Shown here piece by piece: positions 16,934-25,422 of a stretch of DNA of 64,000 nt. Position 1 is the stretch's first letter. Each line of letters opens with the position of its first letter. The position numbers and the translations under genes are program-made. The DNA is from Brevinematales bacterium (lineage in GTDB: Bacteria > Spirochaetota > Brevinematia > Brevinematales > GWF1-51-8). The stretch covers positions 24,517 through 88,516 of the forward strand of contig JAGVBZ010000032.1 of NCBI GenBank assembly GCA_020059465.1, given 5' to 3'. A model generated the notes under the pieces. It was given only the letters and a program-made list of their open reading frames with translations. It did no database searches and was not told where the DNA came from.

Positions 16934-17447
16934 CGGCGTATTTTTTAAAAAATTGAGAGAGTTTCTTGTTACCGGTTTTTTTATCGGATATATCCCGTTT
17001 TTTCCGGGATTATTCGGCACTCTTATGGGCGCCGGGATATATGTGCTTCTCAGTCAGTATGCATTTGTCTATTATCCTGCAACAGCGTTATTACTGATCA
17101 TATCTTTTCCGTTATCCGATTTCGCGGAGAAACATATTTTTAAAGAGACGAACAGTCCGCACATAGTTATTGACGAAATAGTCGGATTTTTGATCGCAAT
17201 GGCATCGTTCCCCTTTATCGCAAGCTGGGGCGGCCCGGTAGATTCCATTACATTATCCAGCGTGAAATTCTTAGTGATCGGGATTGTACTTTTCAGGATT
17301 TTCGACAGTTGGAAACCGTTTCCTATCAAGAGGGTGTTGAATATCGGGGGAGGGGCGGGAATTGTGCTGGACGATGTGATTGCCGCGATCTACACCAACA
17401 TAATGCTGCAGTTCCTAAGGATATTCGATTATCAGTTCCATTTTTAA
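16926..17447 (+). CDS. pgpA: Phosphatidylglycerophosphatase A
   Basis: 173 residues. A membrane phosphatase that removes the phosphate from phosphatidylglycerol phosphate. The PgpA signature around 'HIVIDEIVGFLIAM' and the N-terminal 'FPGLFGTLMGAGIY' segment are present, with about four hydrophobic segments. It overlaps pgsA by eight bases, forming a two-step phosphatidylglycerol module. Its stop codon overlaps the stop codon of the convergent HD-GYP gene (TTAA at 17444-17447), so no terminator separates them. Confidence 0.93.
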   Translation: MADGVFFKKLREFLVTGFFIGYIPFFPGLFGTLMGAGIYVLLSQYAFVYYPATALLLIISFPLSDFAEKHIFKETNSPHIVIDEIVGFLIAMASFPFIASWGGPVDSITLSSVKFLVIGIVLFRIFDSWKPFPIKRVLNIGGGAGIVLDDVIAAIYTNIMLQFLRIFDYQFHF

Positions 17448-18631
17448 TCTTCGTCTTTCAGGCGTTCAAACACATCAGCGACCTGATCTTTTATCGATAT
17501 GAATACCTTCGCGAGTTGCGGGTCGAAATGAATCCCGGCCTGTTCCTCGATGATGCCGAATGTCTTATCGAGCGGGAAGGCGGGCTTATAAACCCGTTTA
17601 TTGGATAATGCGTCAAACACATCCGCAATAGCGGTGATACGCCCCGATAAAGGGATATTTTCACCTTTTAGGGTGTGAGGATACCCGCTTCCGTCCCATT
17701 TCTCATGATGGGATACCGCGAGTTCCTGAGCGAGTCTCATGATATCGTTATCGGCGTTGACTAATATTTTCCCGCCGATCAGGGTATGCTGCTTCATGAT
17801 TTCATATTCCTCTTCCGTCAGACGTCCGGGTTTTTTCAGGATATTATCGGGAATACCGATTTTACCGACGTCATGCAAAGGACTCGCATACTTGATATTT
17901 TTTACATACTCCTCTTCCAATCCGTATGCTCTAGCCAGAAGTTCGCAGTAAAAACTCACCCTCTGGACATGGAAACCCGTTTCATTATCGCGGAATTCGT
18001 TTGCGGCGGATAGGCGCATGATGGAATCGTAATGAGCTTTCAGCAGGTCGTCCTGAAGCTGGACGTTTTCCAAAGCGACGGCAGCCTGCGCGCCGAGAGA
18101 TATGGTGATTTCCTCATCATATTTCTTGTAAGTGGAAAGTTTATTCTTGTTCGACAGTTTATTGATTAACTGCAGGACGCCTACGACGCCGCCTTCGCGG
18201 TTTATCAGCGGAACGGTCAGCATGGATTTGGAACGGTACTTATTGATCTCGTCAAATGTTTTGTTAAACGAGTAGGGCTTTCCCTCGATCTTATAGACAT
18301 CCTTAATATTAACGATTTTTCCGGTATATGCGGCGAATCCTGAAATGCTTTTCTTTGAGATAGCGACTGTAAACGCTTTAATGGTCGACTCGAATACTTT
18401 TTTACCCATCCTTCTTTCGAGGGTTTTATTCGAGGTGATCACGAACCTGAGCTGGTCCTTTTCTCTCAGGTACAGGCTCGCGGCGTCGGAATGAGTGATA
18501 TCGAGGGCGGACTGAACAATCAGCTTTAGAAGCCGTTCTAAATTATGCTCGCTTGTCAGCGATGCCATGACCTGAATCAGTTCGCTTACATCATTTCGGG
18601 CTTTAATACCGCCTTTCTTTTTCAAAAACAT
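17444..18631 (-). CDS. GAF-HD-GYP protein (putative cyclic-di-GMP phosphodiesterase)
   Basis: 395 residues, no membrane helix. An N-terminal GAF sensor (about 20-190) is joined by a helix to an HD-GYP domain (about 205-395). The HD pair is His253-Asp254 in LHDVGKIGIPD, and the GYP motif is WDGSGYP (312-318). Downstream HHE and DVFDAL metal and structural motifs are intact, so an active phosphodiesterase is expected. The ligand of the GAF domain is unknown. The ATG has GGAG very close upstream; a TTG two codons later is better spaced. Last gene of a signalling operon, 54 bases after the divergent HATPase gene. Confidence 0.9.
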   Translation of the reverse strand: MFLKKKGGIKARNDVSELIQVMASLTSEHNLERLLKLIVQSALDITHSDAASLYLREKDQLRFVITSNKTLERRMGKKVFESTIKAFTVAISKKSISGFAAYTGKIVNIKDVYKIEGKPYSFNKTFDEINKYRSKSMLTVPLINREGGVVGVLQLINKLSNKNKLSTYKKYDEEITISLGAQAAVALENVQLQDDLLKAHYDSIMRLSAANEFRDNETGFHVQRVSFYCELLARAYGLEEEYVKNIKYASPLHDVGKIGIPDNILKKPGRLTEEEYEIMKQHTLIGGKILVNADNDIMRLAQELAVSHHEKWDGSGYPHTLKGENIPLSGRITAIADVFDALSNKRVYKPAFPLDKTFGIIEEQAGIHFDPQLAKVFISIKDQVADVFERLKDED

Positions 18632-18640
18632 ACTCCGTAA

Positions 18641-18676
18641 TTAGACTCTCTATTAATGTCGATATTTTCAGTCTAA
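18641..18676. repeat. Small inverted repeat between the HATPase and HD-GYP genes
   Basis: TTAGACT (18641-18647) and AGTCTAA (18670-18676) are perfect inverted copies separated by 22 bases. Not a terminator, because no T tract follows. It could be a protein-binding site or an RNA processing structure, or chance. Confidence 0.25.
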
Positions 18677-18685
18677 ATATTAAAT

Positions 18686-19393
18686 TTATTGCTCACGAAC
18701 CCCTAGAAAACCGGAATTGAATGGAATTTCGATACGGGACGCAGTATATCCCGCATATTTTCGTCCAACCCTGAAATAGCCGGGGTCGATCCCGCGTTCG
18801 CGCAGCATCAGCACGAGGAGAAATATTCCAAGGCCGGAACCTTCGATTTGATTGGAGTGGTCGTTGATAAAGCTCACTAAATCCTTATACTCCATCGCAA
18901 GACGAAACCTCTCGCGAATTCGGCTCTCTTCGATCGATGAAAGTTCACAATTATTGAGCACTTCGATCAGTAAACCGTTTTCCATCCTTTGAAAACGGAC
19001 GATCAGTTCATAGTTGTTTTCTATCAGCGTTTCTTCGATATCTTCGGAAGTATGCATAGAGAGAAAATCCCTAAAAAGTTTCATCCCGTACGCATAATGA
19101 TCCAAATTGTCCAGATCGAGCGAGTTATGTTTGAAAATTACACGTTTTAAGTTAGCCTTGATACCGTTGATAACTATCTCTTTTACACCGTTGTAGATCA
19201 TACTCTGGAAGTCCGATCTGCCGGCGATTTCCAGAATTCTATCAATTATTGATTTCAGTCGATAAATAACACCGTCGTTATAAAAAAACAATTTGATACC
19301 GAAATTATCGTTCCTGGTGATAAAATCTATGATAGGCTTTAGCTCTGTGTCTGTCTTCAGGATAAAAGTTTCGGTATCAAATATTTCCGTCAT
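18686..19393 (-). CDS. Divergent histidine-kinase-type ATPase (HATPase) domain protein
   Basis: 235 residues, no signal peptide or membrane helix. The second half resembles a GHKL ATP-binding domain. An N-box-like helix is in 'VKEIVINGIKANLKR' and a clear glycine-rich lid is in 'EGSGLGIFLLVLMLRERG'. The usual D-x-G nucleotide motif is replaced by 'EVLNNCELS', so ATP binding may be altered. No phosphoacceptor His domain is seen. The N-terminal ~90 residues are unrecognised. It overlaps the upstream TPR gene by four bases (ATGA). Within an operon with a receiver/HATPase fusion it may be a partner or antagonist. Confidence 0.75.
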   Translation of the reverse strand: MTEIFDTETFILKTDTELKPIIDFITRNDNFGIKLFFYNDGVIYRLKSIIDRILEIAGRSDFQSMIYNGVKEIVINGIKANLKRVIFKHNSLDLDNLDHYAYGMKLFRDFLSMHTSEDIEETLIENNYELIVRFQRMENGLLIEVLNNCELSSIEESRIRERFRLAMEYKDLVSFINDHSNQIEGSGLGIFLLVLMLRERGIDPGYFRVGRKYAGYTASRIEIPFNSGFLGVREQ

Positions 19394-20025
19394 TGCGGAG
19401 AGTGAATCGAAAGTGTGTTTTCGATACGCTGTAAATTACTGAGCGCATACGGATGCGACGGATCAAACTTCAGGGCTTTTTTAAAAAATACCATCGCCAA
19501 CTCGTGATCCTTACGTGCCTCGAACGAAACTCCGAGATTATTATAATAGCGCCCTTTCGCGACATTATTTTCGTTTCCGACAAAGAAAACCGCAGCCTTA
19601 AACGCAACTTCTGCCTGATGGTAATTCTCCATTTTTAAAAGGGTCAGCCCCATACGGTTATAGAGTACAGAAGAAACCGGGTCGATCTTAAGCGCCATCT
19701 GGTAATACGAAAGTGATTTGGAAAAATCGCCTTTATCTTTGTATGTATCCCCGATGATGGCATAGAGTTCGGGGTCGTCGCCGAGATGCTGAATCGCTTT
19801 CAGCGCAATTTTTATCCGGCTGTCTTCCTTTCCGTAGGTTTTATACAACTTTAACAAACCCCAGTAGGCCTGAGCGTTTTTAGGATTCGCATCGATCGCA
19901 TCGAGATACTGCTTCTCCAATGAGACGGGTTTGGGCTGGGCCGGTCCAGGTAATTCACTGCCCTGCTGTGCAAACAATACCCCTAAGCCTAATAATAAAA
20001 TTAAAAGGGTGTATATTTTTTTCAT
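19390..20025 (-). CDS. Exported TPR protein
   Basis: 211 residues. The signal peptide ends around residue 20 (MKKIYTLLILLLGLGVLFAQ); there is no Cys, so it is periplasmic rather than a lipoprotein. The body consists of about four tetratricopeptide repeats, for example 'YAIIGDTYKDKGDFSKSLSYY', 'LYNRMGLTLLKMENYHQAEV' and 'YYNNLGVSFEARKDHELAMV'. These are protein-interaction scaffolds. Strong AGGAGG ribosome-binding site. It overlaps the genes on both sides by four bases, so translation of the three is coupled. A periplasmic scaffold between two cytoplasmic signalling proteins is notable. Confidence 0.85.
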   Translation of the reverse strand: MKKIYTLLILLLGLGVLFAQQGSELPGPAQPKPVSLEKQYLDAIDANPKNAQAYWGLLKLYKTYGKEDSRIKIALKAIQHLGDDPELYAIIGDTYKDKGDFSKSLSYYQMALKIDPVSSVLYNRMGLTLLKMENYHQAEVAFKAAVFFVGNENNVAKGRYYNNLGVSFEARKDHELAMVFFKKALKFDPSHPYALSNLQRIENTLSIHSPQ

Positions 20026-20936
20026 TTTTCCTCCTGATCATGGTAATAAATGATTTTTATTTCATTCCCTTTATCGTTAAACTCTACTTCGTGAACAACA
20101 TTTTTTATCAGGAAAAGACCTTTATTCAGACTGTCGTTATAGATATTCTGGTCGATCCCCTTGAGAAATTCCCGGTAATTAAACCCTTTCCCTTCGTCTT
20201 TAATACTAAACTCGAACTTATCGGAAGAAAACAGGTACTTAATTTTTACTTTTTTATTCGCAAATTCCGGAAGTTTCAGCTTTTCCATTTTCTCTTTAAT
20301 AAATGAATCCAATACGTCGATTTTATTCTCACGCGATATTTCTTTTTTCAGATTAAGATTTCCGTGCTCAATCGCATTGCTCAGAGCTTCATAGAGACCC
20401 ATCGTAATATTATCGACGGATAATTTTGCGCAGCCGAGTTCTTTTATCTCCGATACAAGATAATTCACGATCATCTCGAGGTTATTATTCAAATCTTTTG
20501 TAGATATTTCCAATTCTTTATCGATATGGATGAGGTAAGGTTTCATTTTCACCGGCACATTGCGGGTGATAATAAGCTCTTCGGCCTTTTTTATCGTTGC
20601 AATTAATTCCACGATGCTGATGGGTTTTTTTATAAAATTAAGGGCGCCCATTTTCATACATTCTATCGCGCTGTCAAGCGTTCCATATCCGCTCATAATG
20701 ACAAATATTAACTCGGGTTTGATGCTCTTCGCCAGTTTCATCAGTGTCAAGCCGTCCATTTCCGGCATCTTGATATCCGTCAGGACAATATCGTAGTGAT
20801 CGTTTTGTATTTTACTCAGGGCTTCTTTCCCGTTACTCGCGGAATCTCCCTGATAATTATTCATTCCGAGGAAACGCTGAACCATATTACAAATGGGGGG
20901 TTCGTCGTCGACGATTAATACTTTCAGCTTATCCAT
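20022..20936 (-). CDS. Response regulator receiver fused to an RsbW-like HATPase domain
   Basis: 304 residues. The N-terminal receiver has acidic pair Asp10-Asp11, phosphoacceptor Asp54 in LTDIKMPEMDG, and Lys104 before Pro105. After a linker, a GHKL domain has N-box Glu183, Asn187 and His191 ('YEALSNAIEHGN'), a DEGKGF box (247-252) and a lid around 'NKGLFLIKNVVHEV'. This is the anti-sigma/serine-kinase (RsbW/SpoIIAB) flavour, not a two-component kinase. A phosphorylated receiver could control the kinase or anti-sigma activity. First gene of the operon with its own promoter; a STAS protein that could be a substrate is encoded at 46444-46797, far away. Confidence 0.88.
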   Translation of the reverse strand: MDKLKVLIVDDEPPICNMVQRFLGMNNYQGDSASNGKEALSKIQNDHYDIVLTDIKMPEMDGLTLMKLAKSIKPELIFVIMSGYGTLDSAIECMKMGALNFIKKPISIVELIATIKKAEELIITRNVPVKMKPYLIHIDKELEISTKDLNNNLEMIVNYLVSEIKELGCAKLSVDNITMGLYEALSNAIEHGNLNLKKEISRENKIDVLDSFIKEKMEKLKLPEFANKKVKIKYLFSSDKFEFSIKDEGKGFNYREFLKGIDQNIYNDSLNKGLFLIKNVVHEVEFNDKGNEIKIIYYHDQEEK

Positions 20937-20987
20937 ATTAAGTCTCCTTCAGTAAAACTCTACCAGCAAACGCGCAAAACACGATAT

Positions 20988-21015
20988 ATTATAAAAGATT
21001 ATATTAGATTGTCAA
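20988..21015 (-). promoter_or_regulatory. Sigma-70 promoter for the receiver/HATPase operon
   Basis: Minus strand TTGACA (21015-21010), 16 bases, TATAAT (20993-20988). Start near 20981, ~45-base leader. Confidence 0.8.
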
Positions 21016-21078
21016 ATCGGCAGAACAAAATCTGCACTTTACACCGATTCAAAATCATTACTAATGATATATCGTTAG

Positions 21079-21107
21079 TTGACGAAAAAGGGATATTCCG
21101 GTATAAT
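21079..21107 (+). promoter_or_regulatory. Sigma-70 promoter for tRNA-Arg
   Basis: TTGACG (21079-21084), 17 bases, TATAAT (21102-21107). Start near 21114, about 40 bases before the mature tRNA. Confidence 0.8.
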
Positions 21108-21154
21108 ATCTTCTGCGTCAGCTTTTCAAAATCACCACTTTTATATCAATCATT

Positions 21155-21228
<74 letters not shown>

Positions 21229-21231
21229 ATT

Positions 21232-22248
21232 TTATTTCATCTTTTCTGCCGTTTTTGGCTCAACAGGAATCCTGCTCATGAAATACGCCAGCGCAAACCC
21301 GCCTATAAACGCCCCGATGCTCAATGAAAATATCAGCGCATTGAACGTAAACCCTGCCTGCAGCTGCATCCATATCTGGTAGAACGACGCGAGCATGAGG
21401 CCTATGATGAAGTACATCGTTCCCGACGGGTACCGTTTCAGGAAAAAGTCGATCACCTTCGCAGCGACGATCACTCCCAGTACCATTCCAACCCCGAAGA
21501 CCCCTAATGGCAGGATTACATCGGTAAAATTAGTGGAAACCCGCGCGACCATATTAATGACGTGATAGTATTCACCGAACACGATTAACAGAGCGGAACC
21601 CGAGACCCCGGGGACAACCATCGCCGACGCCGCGAAGAATCCGCATATCCCGATCCATAGCAGGTAGTCCCATGTCCTCGGGGGAGTGAAGTCAACCAAG
21701 TGGGTCTGAGCGGCGTTCGAAACGACAGGGGGCGCGATATTTGTCGAGGCCACGGCAAGCTGATCGATTGCAGTATTGGAAATTACCGCGTTGTTTGTCT
21801 GCATCGGTGCTGCATGGGGCTTTACCTCGGGGGCTGCCCCGCGGAATACTGTCATGGCTACCACTATTGCAATACCGATCACAAGCGCTGTAATGCGCGG
21901 GAATGTAGCCTTCATGTCCTTCTGCACCTTAAAGACAAACGGAAGCGATCCGGCGATCAGTCCGCCGAAGAGGAAGTAAACCGGTTGTTTATACTCAGTC
22001 TGCAATAAGAAATTCAGGATTCGGGAGAATCCCCATCCGCCTATAGCGATACCTATAATCAGAAAAATAAGAAATATAAAACGGCCCTTGGTTTTATCGC
22101 TTTTCAACTCCAGGAAAAAATTCCCGATGGCGTCCATCATTTTATCATAGATACCGAGGATAAACGCGATCGTTCCCCCGGATACGCCGGGAATCGCATT
22201 TGCAATTCCGATTGCCATACCGCGGAATATATTCAATATATGCTGCAC
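21232..22248 (-). CDS. DUF368 membrane protein (PopT-type undecaprenyl-phosphate translocase family)
   Basis: 338 residues with about eight to ten hydrophobic helices. The two inverted family motifs are present: 'NAIPGVSGGTIAFILGIYDK' at the N-terminus and 'VVPGVSGSALLIVFGEYY' in the middle. DUF368 proteins have been reported to recycle undecaprenyl phosphate across the inner membrane. The stretch between the two halves (about 120-190) is an unusual soluble insert rich in Ala, Asn, Thr and Pro. The start is a GTG at 22248, supported by GAGGAG seven bases upstream. It has its own promoter and ends three bases from tRNA-Arg. Confidence 0.88.
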   Translation of the reverse strand: MQHILNIFRGMAIGIANAIPGVSGGTIAFILGIYDKMMDAIGNFFLELKSDKTKGRFIFLIFLIIGIAIGGWGFSRILNFLLQTEYKQPVYFLFGGLIAGSLPFVFKVQKDMKATFPRITALVIGIAIVVAMTVFRGAAPEVKPHAAPMQTNNAVISNTAIDQLAVASTNIAPPVVSNAAQTHLVDFTPPRTWDYLLWIGICGFFAASAMVVPGVSGSALLIVFGEYYHVINMVARVSTNFTDVILPLGVFGVGMVLGVIVAAKVIDFFLKRYPSGTMYFIIGLMLASFYQIWMQLQAGFTFNALIFSLSIGAFIGGFALAYFMSRIPVEPKTAEKMK

Positions 22249-22275
22249 AATCAGCTCCTCAAGAATTTGGAAATT

Positions 22276-22304
22276 ATTTTAACGGCAAACCTGAAAAAAC
22301 ACAA
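22276..22304 (-). promoter_or_regulatory. Possible promoter for the DUF368 gene
   Basis: Minus strand TTGTGT (22304-22299), 17 bases, TAAAAT (22281-22276). It sits in the 72-base gap between the dnaE stop and the DUF368 start. Confidence 0.5.
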
Positions 22305-22320
22305 TAATAACAGGTTTCTT

Positions 22321-25300
22321 CTATACGTGATCTCGTATCAGGCGTTCGAATAGAAACAATTCCTCGACGATTATTTTTCCTTCCTCCATTCGTCCTTTAG
22401 CGAGATACACAGCGTTATTCCGCAGGATATGAATATAGTCCTTATAGACTTTCGGAAAGATGATTGCCTCAATGCTTCCGGTCTGATCAGTAAACATCCC
22501 GAAGGCCATGTGCTCCTTCTCGCGTTTTGTCTTGATAACCCTGAGCTTATAGAAGAACGCGATAATCGAGACTTGTTCTATATAGCGCGCGTCTATGATC
22601 TTATCGATACGGTATTGTCCGATCTCCTCAGTATAGATATCGAGAGGGTGGTGCGTCAGGAAAAGATCGGTGGCCTCCATTTCCATCTCAAGATTGTTTT
22701 TCTGGTTCTCAGGTTTCACATCGGCGCGGTGCTTCGGGATCAGGTCATCCATAGAAAAGGTGGCGGTCTCCTCCTTAAACAGGGAATTTTCGCTGTCGCG
22801 GCGCGCGGATTTTATCTTTTCCGGTCCGATGGCGAAAAGTTCGTCGATAATCGACAGAAGCTCGATTCGCGGCGAAGGCGAAAGGGAATCGAACGCGCCC
22901 GCCTTGACAAGGTACTCCATCGCCTTGATATTTATTCCCTTTGCGCGCGAACGAAGGTAAAAGTCCATCAGGTCGGCGTATTTTCCGTTACTCTTCCGCT
23001 CCTCGATAATTCCCTTCGCGGCTTTTTTACCGAGATACTTGATCAGCAGAAGCCCGGCTCGAATCCTGTTACCGTCCGCGCTGAAAAAAAGCCCGCTCTC
23101 GTTGATATCGATGGGCAGGATTTCAATATGATGCATCTTGACATCGTTCAGGTACTGGTTCAGGCGCGAGATGAAGTCCAGATTATTATTGAGCGAACTG
23201 ACAAAGAACTCGAGAGTATAGTGCGCCTTCAGGAACGCCCCCGTATATGCGGCGTATGCGTAAGCCATCGCATGAGACTTATTAAACCCGTACCGCCCGA
23301 AGTCGATCAGGATCGAGAAAAGACCCTCCGCGTAGTCGTTCCCGATTTTTCGCTCGACACAGCCTGCTATAAACTCCTCCTTGAGAGGGACTATTTTAGC
23401 CGAATTTCGGGACGATAACGCCTTTCGCAGGATATCCGCGCGTTCCCATGACATCCCGGCGATATCGTGGGCGATGGCGAGCACCTGCTCCTGATAGATG
23501 AAAAGCCCGTAGGTATCCTTAGTAATCGCCGCGATATGTTTATCGACAGTGTAATCTACGGTTTTCTGGTGGCGCCGGATATATTCGTCGGTCATTCCCG
23601 AACGGGTGGGGCCGGGACGGTACAGCGAGATCACGTCGCAGAGACGGGGCACGGTTTCCGGGCGTATCTTTTCCAGCAGGGTCTTCATACCCCCGCTCTC
23701 AAGCTGGAAAATTCCTGTCGTATCGCCGTCCCATAGAAGTTCGTACGCCGCATGGTCGTCCGGCCGGATTTTCTTGATCTTCGCCATCCGCATGGTATCG
23801 TGGATGATGGTGATAAACCGCAGTCCCAGCACGTCAATCTTGATAAAGCCAGTATCTTCGAGGTCGTCCTTTGTTAACTGCGCGACCTGATGGCCGTCAC
23901 GCGAATGCTCCATAGACGCGTAACGGGTGATGCCGCGCGGTAGAATCATTATCCCCCCCGCGTGCACCGACGTATGGGACGCGACCCCCTCGATCTTTCG
24001 AGCGATATCGAGGAAATGACGGATTTCCGGGTCGTTCAGGTAGAGTGTATTGAGGACGGGATTATCGTGGATAGACTTGGATAATAGATGTTCTGACGTA
24101 AACGAAAACGGGATGACCGCTAACAGTTGTTCCAGTTTCTGCTTATGCAAATGATAGACTTTCGATATTTCGCGGATACAGGAACGCGCCATCATCCGGT
24201 CGATCGCCGCAAGATGGGCGACATTGAGCGCGCCGTAACGCTCGGTGAGGTACTCGAATACCTCGTGACGCCTGCGCCAGCACACGTCTATATCGACATC
24301 GGGGAGTTGTTTGCGTCCGGGGTTGAGGAACCGTTCGAACATGAGATTGTTCGCTACCGGGTCAACTTTGGTCACCCCCAGCAGGAAAAGTACGAGGGAC
24401 GATACCGAGGAGCCGCGCCCCCATCCGAACGGGATTCTCGATTTCCGCATGAAACGGGCGATATCCCAGACGATCAGGAAAAAATTCTGGAGCTGGAGTT
24501 TTTCGATAATCGAAAGCTCGTACATCAGGCGGTCTTCGTACTCCTTACCGTAGCCCAGCCGCGAGCATCGGGACTTGGTGATCTCGCGGAGCTTGTTCGC
24601 GTTCTTGCTGAACGATGGAATTTTGAACGATTTTATATCGAAACGGATATCGATCTGCTCGAAAAGTTTTTCAGTGTTTTCTATGAAATCGGGATGATTC
24701 CTGAAAATCTGGCGCATCTCGTCGGGCTTTTTCAGCACGAAATCCGCGTCGAGATCGATAGGAAATCCGCGCTCGTTGCCGCTGTGGCTTTTTAAACGGT
24801 GACTGTTGAGGAATAGAAACGCGTCCTTATCCTCATTGAAGTAACGCGCCTCGCATGAGGCGAGCGGGGTAAGGCCGAGGGATTCGTTGACCTCGATCAG
24901 CCTTTTTATCAGCGGGACTTTTTTCAGCCCGGTATAATTTATTTCGAGATAAACATGGTCGCCGAATATTTCACGGTACTTGTCGCGTACAGTTGTCAGA
25001 TAACGCATATCGTCGATATGCATCAGTATTTCCGCCTCGATAATGACCGCGATACCCTGCGAGAATTTACGAAGGGTATCCCGCGATATGACATATTGCT
25101 TTTTTATGAAGCTGGTATGCTGAGCGATGGTATTCAGTTTAAGCAGATTATGCAGACCGGTATAGTTCAGCCCGATTAAAAGAATGGGATAGCGGTTTTT
25201 GCCGCTATCCCCTTTAATGAATAATTCTATTCCGTAGACCGGCTTCAGTTTTTCCTTTTCACAGAGCTTGGTCAGCTCGAAAAAACCGTAAGTCGATAAG

Positions 25301-25422
25301 GTGTCGGTCAGCGCGACCCCGGGATACCCATGAAACGCGCAGAAGCCGACTAAATCTTCAATCCGGATGAGCGACCCGAAAAACGAGTATTCGCTGTGGG
25401 TATGAAGATTGATAAAACCCAT
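22321..25422 (-). CDS. dnaE: DNA polymerase III alpha subunit, divergent short form
   Basis: 1033 residues, shorter than typical DnaE1 (~1160). C-family DNA polymerase. The N-terminal PHP domain begins NLHTHSEYS, but the usual 'TDHG' is 'TDTLS' (39-43): the metal-binding His is replaced by Thr, so the PHP site is probably inactive. Polymerase acids are Asp377 and Asp379 in LPDVDIDV and Asp530 in IKIDVLGL. The active-site glycine stretch reads GRGSSVSSLV instead of GRGSGAGSLV. Finger, beta-clamp-binding and a C-terminal OB domain are present. It could be the replicative enzyme or a second, DnaE2-like copy. Its ATG overlaps the stop of the lipoprotein gene by one base (TAATG), which is an odd operon partner. 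Confidence 0.93.
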   Translation of the reverse strand: MGFINLHTHSEYSFFGSLIRIEDLVGFCAFHGYPGVALTDTLSTYGFFELTKLCEKEKLKPVYGIELFIKGDSGKNRYPILLIGLNYTGLHNLLKLNTIAQHTSFIKKQYVISRDTLRKFSQGIAVIIEAEILMHIDDMRYLTTVRDKYREIFGDHVYLEINYTGLKKVPLIKRLIEVNESLGLTPLASCEARYFNEDKDAFLFLNSHRLKSHSGNERGFPIDLDADFVLKKPDEMRQIFRNHPDFIENTEKLFEQIDIRFDIKSFKIPSFSKNANKLREITKSRCSRLGYGKEYEDRLMYELSIIEKLQLQNFFLIVWDIARFMRKSRIPFGWGRGSSVSSLVLFLLGVTKVDPVANNLMFERFLNPGRKQLPDVDIDVCWRRRHEVFEYLTERYGALNVAHLAAIDRMMARSCIREISKVYHLHKQKLEQLLAVIPFSFTSEHLLSKSIHDNPVLNTLYLNDPEIRHFLDIARKIEGVASHTSVHAGGIMILPRGITRYASMEHSRDGHQVAQLTKDDLEDTGFIKIDVLGLRFITIIHDTMRMAKIKKIRPDDHAAYELLWDGDTTGIFQLESGGMKTLLEKIRPETVPRLCDVISLYRPGPTRSGMTDEYIRRHQKTVDYTVDKHIAAITKDTYGLFIYQEQVLAIAHDIAGMSWERADILRKALSSRNSAKIVPLKEEFIAGCVERKIGNDYAEGLFSILIDFGRYGFNKSHAMAYAYAAYTGAFLKAHYTLEFFVSSLNNNLDFISRLNQYLNDVKMHHIEILPIDINESGLFFSADGNRIRAGLLLIKYLGKKAAKGIIEERKSNGKYADLMDFYLRSRAKGINIKAMEYLVKAGAFDSLSPSPRIELLSIIDELFAIGPEKIKSARRDSENSLFKEETATFSMDDLIPKHRADVKPENQKNNLEMEMEATDLFLTHHPLDIYTEEIGQYRIDKIIDARYIEQVSIIAFFYKLRVIKTKREKEHMAFGMFTDQTGSIEAIIFPKVYKDYIHILRNNAVYLAKGRMEEGKIIVEELFLFERLIRDHV

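Noticed and set aside
22270..22315. Inverted AAACCTG/CAGGTTT arms after dnaE as a terminator
   Set aside because: The loop is about 17 bases and no T tract follows; the same stretch holds a better promoter candidate for the DUF368 gene.
22429..23418. 329-codon plus-strand frame inside dnaE
   Set aside because: Shadow of the dnaE reading frame, which carries all polymerase motifs; no ribosome-binding site or recognisable domain.
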